64,000 bases of DNA from Aquamicrobium aerolatum DSM 21857. GTDB lineage: Bacteria; Pseudomonadota; Alphaproteobacteria; Rhizobiales; Rhizobiaceae. The notes under the pieces are model-generated. The model saw only the letters and a program-made list of their open reading frames with translations. It was not told the DNA's origin and did no database searches. A program made the position numbers and the translations under genes. The stretch is taken from NCBI RefSeq assembly GCF_900113935.1, contig NZ_FORF01000008.1:1-64000 (forward strand), read 5' to 3'. Positions 59,640-64,000 of the stretch are shown here, one piece after another (the first letter of the stretch is position 1; each line of letters starts with the position of its first letter).

Positions 59640-60103
59640 GCCGCAGCTCCCACGTTGCGCTTGAGGAACATGCCGACGTTCTGAAGCTCGGTGACGACGA
59701 CGCCATGCTGGTTCTTCAGCTCATGGCGCACGGTGACGAAGCCAAGGCCGGGACGGGAGGCCGACTCGCGCATGGCGGTGATCGTGCTGGTGCCGTAGAG
59801 CGTGTCGCCTGCGAGGATCGGCTTCTTCCACCGCACATAATCCATGCCAGGGGAGCCCTGAGAGGTGGAGTCGAGCAGGAACGCGTCGCACATCATGCGC
59901 ATGAATATGCAGCAGGTGTGCCAGCCGGAGGCGGACAGGCCGCCAAGAATGCTGGCCTTGCCGGCTTCCTCGTCGAGATGCATGGGCTGCGCATCGAACT
60001 CGCTGGCAAATTCGATGATTTCCTCGGCGGTGACGTGCTTCGTGCCCAGATCGATGACCGCGCCGATGGCGAAGTCCTCGTAAGCCCATTTCTTCTCGTT
60101 CAT
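59636..60103 (-). CDS. MaoC-family (R)-hydratase-like protein
   Basis: 155 residues. The hydratase motif is FASEFDAQPMHLDEEAGKAS with Asp and His of the active site, then GLSASGWHTCCIFMRMM. AGGA seven bases before ATG 60103 decides the start. It overlaps the second MaoC gene by four bases, and the paired arrangement suggests a heterodimer like other two-subunit MaoC hydratases. Confidence 0.9.
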   Translation of the reverse strand: MNEKKWAYEDFAIGAVIDLGTKHVTAEEIIEFASEFDAQPMHLDEEAGKASILGGLSASGWHTCCIFMRMMCDAFLLDSTSQGSPGMDYVRWKKPILAGDTLYGTSTITAMRESASRPGLGFVTVRHELKNQHGVVVTELQNVGMFLKRNVGAAA

Positions 60104-60180
60104 TGCAAATCCTGTTCGATCATTTGCCGGGCAGATTAGACCGGGCACAGGCATATGCAACAGGGCTGATGGCCCGTGAC

Positions 60181-60225
60181 GGTAGGGCTGTTCCGCTTTT
60201 GCCAGAGTGGCGGAATAGCTCTACC
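60181..60225. other. Long hairpin between ychF and the MaoC genes
   Basis: GGTAGGGCT (60181-60189) pairs with AGCTCTACC (60217-60225), and TTCCGC (60191-60196) with GCGGAA (60210-60215), one wobble in total. A T-run (TTTTG) follows on the plus strand, but no plus gene needs it. It lies downstream of ychF and may protect its 3' end. Confidence 0.55.
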
Positions 60226-60278
60226 TTTTGTTTCTGCGCAGTTTCGCTGAAATTGCTCCAGCGCCACGGCCAATCGGA

Positions 60279-61382
60279 TCAGACGTTGAACTTGAACAGG
60301 AGAACGTCGCCGTCCTGGACGACATATTCCTTGCCTTCGTCGCGCGCCTTGCCGGCTTCCTTGGCGCCGACTTCACCGCCCAGCGTGACATAGTCATTGT
60401 AGGCGATGGTCTGCGCTCGGATGAAACCGCGTTCGAAGTCGGTGTGGATGACGCCGGCGGCCTGCGGAGCCTTGGCACCTTTCTCGACGGTCCAGGCGCG
60501 CGTTTCCTTCGGCCCGGCGGTGAAATAGGTGATGAGGTCGAGCAGTTCGTAGCCAGCGCGGATGAGGCGGTCGAGGCCGGCCTCTTCCAGACCCATCTCG
60601 TCGAGGAATTCCTTGGCTTCCTCGTCGGGAAGCTGGGCGACTTCCGCCTCGATGGCCGCCGAGATGATGACGGAGCGCGCGCCCTGCGACGTCGCCATGT
60701 CGGCGACAGCCTTGGTGTGTTCGTTGCCGGTCGAGGCTTCAGCTTCGGCCACGTTGCAGACGTAGAGCACCGGCTTGGAGGTCAGCAGGTTAAGCCCTTG
60801 CAGGATCTTGAGATCGTCGAGGGCGATGTCCTTGAGCATGATGCGGACCGGCTTGCCGTCCTGCAGCAAGGCGAGAGCCTGCTCCATGACCGGCAGCACC
60901 GCCAGCGATTCCTTGTCCTTGGCACCGGCGCGCTTGCGGGTCTGGATGACGCGGCGCTCAAGGCTCTCAAGGTCGGAGAGCATCAGCTCTGTTTCGACCG
61001 TCTCGGCGTCGGCGACCGGATCGATGCGGCCTTCGACATGGGTGATGTCATCATCTTCGAAGCAGCGCAGGACGTGGACGATGGCGTCGACTTCGCGAAT
61101 ATTGGCGAGGAACTGGTTGCCGAGGCCTTCGCCCTTGGACGCGCCGCGCACGAGGCCGGCAATGTCGACAAAGGAGATGCGCGTCGGGATCAGTTCCTTG
61201 GATCCGGCGATGTTGGCAATCGCCTGCATGCGCGGGTCTGGAACCGCCACCTCGCCGGTGTTCGGCTCGATGGTGCAGAACGGGTAGTTGGCGGCCTGCG
61301 CGGCCGCGGTCCTCGTCAGCGCGTTGAAAAGCGTCGATTTACCAACGTTGGGCAAACCAACGATGCCGCATTTGAAACCCAT
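60279..61382 (-). CDS. ychF: Redox-regulated ATPase YchF (Obg-family)
   Basis: 367 residues, the normal size. P-loop GLPNVGKSTLFNALT, NYPFCTIEPN, switch DIAGLVRGASKGEGLGN and the C-terminal TGS domain with the ending GDVLLFKFNV. YchF binds ATP in preference to GTP and is linked to ribosomes and the stress response. Start ATG 61382 matches the family N-terminus MGFKCGIVGLP. Confidence 0.97.
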   Translation of the reverse strand: MGFKCGIVGLPNVGKSTLFNALTRTAAAQAANYPFCTIEPNTGEVAVPDPRMQAIANIAGSKELIPTRISFVDIAGLVRGASKGEGLGNQFLANIREVDAIVHVLRCFEDDDITHVEGRIDPVADAETVETELMLSDLESLERRVIQTRKRAGAKDKESLAVLPVMEQALALLQDGKPVRIMLKDIALDDLKILQGLNLLTSKPVLYVCNVAEAEASTGNEHTKAVADMATSQGARSVIISAAIEAEVAQLPDEEAKEFLDEMGLEEAGLDRLIRAGYELLDLITYFTAGPKETRAWTVEKGAKAPQAAGVIHTDFERGFIRAQTIAYNDYVTLGGEVGAKEAGKARDEGKEYVVQDGDVLLFKFNV

Positions 61383-61457
61383 GGTGTGATCCTATCGGGA
61401 GACCGAAATTTGCCTAGGGCTATGCGCAACGGGGACCGGATCGTCAACCCCTTGGCA

Positions 61458-62123
61458 TCAAGTCGCGACGTTCCACAGCAGGTAGGCGGCGGCTCCAAGG
61501 ATGGTCAGGCCGAAAATTGCCAGCAATCCGTCGCGCGCCAGAACGGCAAGGCCAAAGAGCGTGATCGACCCGCCGATGATCGTTGCCGACATCGGCACCA
61601 GTTCGAAGAACGGGACGAGCAGCGACAGAGCGATGATGAGCGCCGCCCACAGACGGTCCGCCGGTGCATCGACAAGGAAAGACAGGCGCGGGCGGGTCAT
61701 CGCGTCGATGGCGCGTGCGGGGCGGGTCAGGAAGTCGACCGAGCGCTCGACATGGCGGGACTGCATCTTCTGGCGCAGGATGAATTGCGGCAGCCACAAT
61801 TGCTTGCGCCCGATCAGCATCTGGAGCGCGATGGTGACAATGATGATGGCGCAGATGGTGCCAAAGCCAAAGATTGCGGTGGCGGGCGAGACCATCAGCA
61901 GCGCGGGCACCAGCATCAGCGGCGCAAAGGCATCGTCGCCGATCTTGTCGACAATGTCCTCCACCGAGGTGTGGTGTTCTTCACCAGCAGCCTCTTCGAC
62001 GCGTCCGAGCACGTCTTCGATCGATTCCGGCTCGTTGCCGGGTGTCAGGGGGCGGGGGTCCGGCATGGTCCTGCGAAGACGCGTCCGGGCGGATTTCGTT
62101 CCATCCGCGTCGGGCGTCGTCAC
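61458..62123 (-). CDS. exoD: ExoD-family membrane protein
   Basis: 221 residues matching ExoD, a membrane protein first linked to exopolysaccharide production and alkaline tolerance in rhizobia. Four or five membrane helices follow an acidic N-terminus ([20 protein letters not shown], then [31 protein letters not shown]). The GTG at 62123 overlaps the pth stop (GTGA); an internal ATG at 62066 is also possible. Confidence 0.88.
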   Translation of the reverse strand: MTTPDADGTKSARTRLRRTMPDPRPLTPGNEPESIEDVLGRVEEAAGEEHHTSVEDIVDKIGDDAFAPLMLVPALLMVSPATAIFGFGTICAIIIVTIALQMLIGRKQLWLPQFILRQKMQSRHVERSVDFLTRPARAIDAMTRPRLSFLVDAPADRLWAALIIALSLLVPFFELVPMSATIIGGSITLFGLAVLARDGLLAIFGLTILGAAAYLLWNVAT

Positions 62124-62836
62124 CCCTTGTTGCCGAACAGCTTGCGCAGCATGTCGGCCATCGGCCCACTCTCGGGCGCTTTGATGGCGGGCGCCTGCGG
62201 ACGGGCCTGGCGGATATGGCTTTGTGCTTTTGGCGCTGATTTCTTCGGTGCGGGTGCTTCCGGTTCGGTGCCGCGAACGGCAAGCGTGACCTTGTTCATG
62301 AAGCCATTGTCATCGCCGCGCACGAGATAGTCGGCGTCGGACGCGATGGAGTCGAGCAGCGGGTCGAGCCAGACCTGATCGGCCTTGGAAAAGTCGCCAA
62401 GCACATGCGGCATGACCATTTCCTTGACGCCCGGATGGCCGATGCCGATGCGCACGCGGCGGTAGTCCTTGCCGCAATGCGCGTCCATGGAACGGATGCC
62501 GTTATGGCCGCCGGCACTGCCGCCGACCTTGACGCGTACCTTGCCAGGGGCAAGGTCGAGCTCGTCGTAGAGCACGACGACATCAGAGGCGGGGATCTTG
62601 TGGAAGCGCATGGCTTCGCCGACAGACTGACCGGAAAGGTTCATGAAGGTCTGGGGCTTGAGCAGCAGCACCTTCTCGTCATTGAGGCGACCCTCGGCGA
62701 TGAGGCCCTGGAACTTCTTCGACCAGGGAGAGAAGGAGCGGCGGCGGGCGATAGCGTCCACCGCCAGAAAACCGACATTGTGCCGGTTGTTCTCATATTT
62801 GGGGCCGGGATTGCCGAGGCCGACAAGTAGCAGCAT
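62120..62836 (-). CDS. pth: Peptidyl-tRNA hydrolase
   Basis: 238 residues with about 45 extra residues at the C-terminus, typical of alphaproteobacterial Pth. Motifs are [20 protein letters not shown] (Asn and His at the active site), [19 protein letters not shown] and [13 protein letters not shown], followed by [12 protein letters not shown]-like sequence. It releases tRNA from stalled peptidyl-tRNA. It follows rplY in the same direction, about 27 bases away, as in many bacteria. Confidence 0.96.
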   Translation of the reverse strand: MLLLVGLGNPGPKYENNRHNVGFLAVDAIARRRSFSPWSKKFQGLIAEGRLNDEKVLLLKPQTFMNLSGQSVGEAMRFHKIPASDVVVLYDELDLAPGKVRVKVGGSAGGHNGIRSMDAHCGKDYRRVRIGIGHPGVKEMVMPHVLGDFSKADQVWLDPLLDSIASDADYLVRGDDNGFMNKVTLAVRGTEPEAPAPKKSAPKAQSHIRQARPQAPAIKAPESGPMADMLRKLFGNKG

Positions 62837-62863
62837 GGAACGACGCTCCCGGCCGAAAGGCGA

Positions 62864-63472
62864 TTACTCGCTTGCTTCTTCGGCGGCTTCTTCGCCTTCT
62901 TCAGACTTGAGGCCAGCAGGAGCAGCGATGGTCGCGATGGTGAAGTCGCGGTCGGTGATGGTCGGCTCGACGCCTTCCGGCAGCTTGACTGCGGAGACGT
63001 GAATGGTGTCACCGATTTCGGTGCCTTCCAGGTCGACTTCGATGGCATCCGGAATCGAGTTGGCAGCAACGATGGCTTCGATCTCGTGACGCACGATGTT
63101 CAGCACGCCGCCGCGCTTGATGCCAGCCGACTTCTCTTCGTTGAGGAAGCGAACCGGGATCTGCACGGTCACCTGCGTGTTCTTGGAAACGCGCAGCAGG
63201 TCAACGTGGATCGGGAAGTCGCGAACCGGATCCAGCTGGTAGTCCTTGGGGAGAACCTGGATCTTCTTGCCGTCAACGACGATCGTGGCGATGGTGGTTT
63301 TGAAACCGCCGCCGTGAATCTTGTAGTAGACGTCCTTGTAGTTCAGGGCGATCGACAGCGGAGCCTGCTTGTCGCCGTAGATTACTGCAGGGACCATACC
63401 GTTGCGACGCAGTTCACGGGCGGACCCCTTACCGACCCGGTTGCGAAGCTCGGCCTTGAGTTCGTAGCTCAT
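62864..63472 (-). CDS. rplY: 50S ribosomal protein L25/CTC
   Basis: 202 residues, the longer CTC/TL5 form with an extra C-terminal beta domain after the L25 core. Core features are [20 protein letters not shown] and [19 protein letters not shown]. It binds 5S rRNA. A Glu/Ala-rich tail ([13 protein letters not shown]) ends the protein. It heads an rplY-pth-exoD group. Confidence 0.95.
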   Translation of the reverse strand: MSYELKAELRNRVGKGSARELRRNGMVPAVIYGDKQAPLSIALNYKDVYYKIHGGGFKTTIATIVVDGKKIQVLPKDYQLDPVRDFPIHVDLLRVSKNTQVTVQIPVRFLNEEKSAGIKRGGVLNIVRHEIEAIVAANSIPDAIEVDLEGTEIGDTIHVSAVKLPEGVEPTITDRDFTIATIAAPAGLKSEEGEEAAEEASE

Positions 63473-63704
63473 GGCATTTCCTTTCGTTTGTATTTGGAGC
63501 GCCTGAGAACCGTGGTCCCCAAACGTCGAAAGCGGCGTTCCAGGCGGAAGCCGCTCCCCACCGCATTGCCTCCAAGGGTGTCTACGCGGGTGGCGCTCCT
63601 ATAGCGGAAGTGACTTAGCGGCGCAAGGCAGCTACGGGCCCGCAAAACGACGGAAATGATCGCTTTGAGGCCCGGTTGTTGCATGTTTTCCGCACTGCCG
63701 GGTG

Positions 63705-64000
63705 CTAGCGCCGCAGATCCCGCATATTGGGCAGCAGAATCGTCAGGAGGCCCAGGAACGGCAGGTAGGAACAGACCTGGTAGACCCACTCGATGCCGTT
63801 GCGGTCGGCAAGGACGCCGAGCACCGCGGCCGCAATTCCGCCCATGCCGAACGCAAAGCCGAAGAACACGCCGGCAATCATGCCGACGCGGCCCGGCACC
63901 AGTTCCTGTGCAAAGACGACGATCGCCGGAAATGCGGAAGCCAGGATTACGCCGATGATGAAAGACAGCACGCCGCTCCAGAACAAATCGGCATAGGGCA
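63705..64000 (-). CDS. MFS transporter, C-terminal end (partial)
   Basis: 98 codons at the window edge, reading from outside (PYADLFWSGVLSF...) to the stop at 63705. Three hydrophobic segments (LSFIIGVILASAFPAIVVF, GMIAGVFFGFAFGMGGIAA and the last helix VCSYLPFLGLLTILLP) and GMIAGVFFGFAFGMGG are typical of the last helices of MFS proteins of the fosmidomycin-resistance type. The 5' part lies outside. Confidence 0.8.
   Translation of the reverse strand, partial: PYADLFWSGVLSFIIGVILASAFPAIVVFAQELVPGRVGMIAGVFFGFAFGMGGIAAAVLGVLADRNGIEWVYQVCSYLPFLGLLTILLPNMRDLRR

Noticed and set aside
60228-62330. A 700-codon plus-strand frame opposite ychF, exoD and pth
   Set aside because: It spans three well-supported genes and their intergenic gaps on the other strand and has no recognisable domain.

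Overview
The window reads as chromosomal DNA of an alphaproteobacterium of the order Hyphomicrobiales (Rhizobiales), most like the Mesorhizobium/Phyllobacteriaceae group. The reasons are high GC content with strong third-position bias, separate petA-petB-petC genes followed by apt, a MoxR-DUF58-DUF4159 operon next to DUF1285-Nudix-CCA genes, and several palindromic intergenic repeats of the kind common in rhizobia. No rRNA or species marker is present, so the genus is an inference.

Positions 1-6476 look like accessory DNA. They hold the end of an IS21-family element inserted into the specificity gene of a type I restriction-modification system (hsdS truncated, hsdM intact), a small GcrA-like protein, an SLC13-type permease and a small secreted protein. 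Two tRNA-3'-end-like repeats (2476-2555 and 6298-6390) bracket the permease segment, and an intact tRNA-Arg(CCG) follows at 6477-6553, in the opposite orientation to both.

Positions 6836-26980 are dominated by nutrient uptake and catabolism. A TRAP transporter (dctPQM) sits with a CapA-like phosphoesterase-fold protein and an M20 deacylase and is divergent from an RpiR regulator. Next comes an operon of an FCD/GntR regulator, an RpiB-type isomerase, a 3-hydroxyisobutyrate-dehydrogenase-type enzyme and a complete polar-amino-acid-type ABC importer. A ferric/phosphonate-type ABC importer follows. Small housekeeping genes (PACE efflux, GIY-YIG, rsmJ, rluA) come next, then an orphan TRAP binding protein with its own FCD regulator. 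Operator-like palindromes lie in front of all three regulators.

Positions 27280-36271 hold leuA with a visible leucine attenuator (a leader peptide with a Leu-codon cluster plus alternative hairpins), a winged-helix-like/TPR membrane protein, hydrolases, a Nudix protein, a glutathionyl-hydroquinone reductase, an acetyltransferase and rhizobial repeats. Positions 36285-43099 are a four-gene MoxR/DUF58/DUF4159/GATase-like operon on the minus strand. Positions 43253-45770 are three overlapping plus-strand genes ending in the CCA-adding enzyme.

Positions 45780-64000 are mostly core genes: hemF, trmL, a pair of overlapping ABC exporters behind a structured leader with an 18-codon ORF, the cytochrome bc1 operon petABC, apt, a MAPEG protein, a membrane diguanylate cyclase, two MaoC hydratases, ychF, an exoD-like gene, pth, rplY and the end of an MFS gene. 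The most promising leads are the RpiB/dehydrogenase/ABC operon with no obvious kinase, the TRAP/CapA/M20 cluster, the leuA attenuator, the structured leader before the exporters, and the att-like repeats opposed to the tRNA-Arg.
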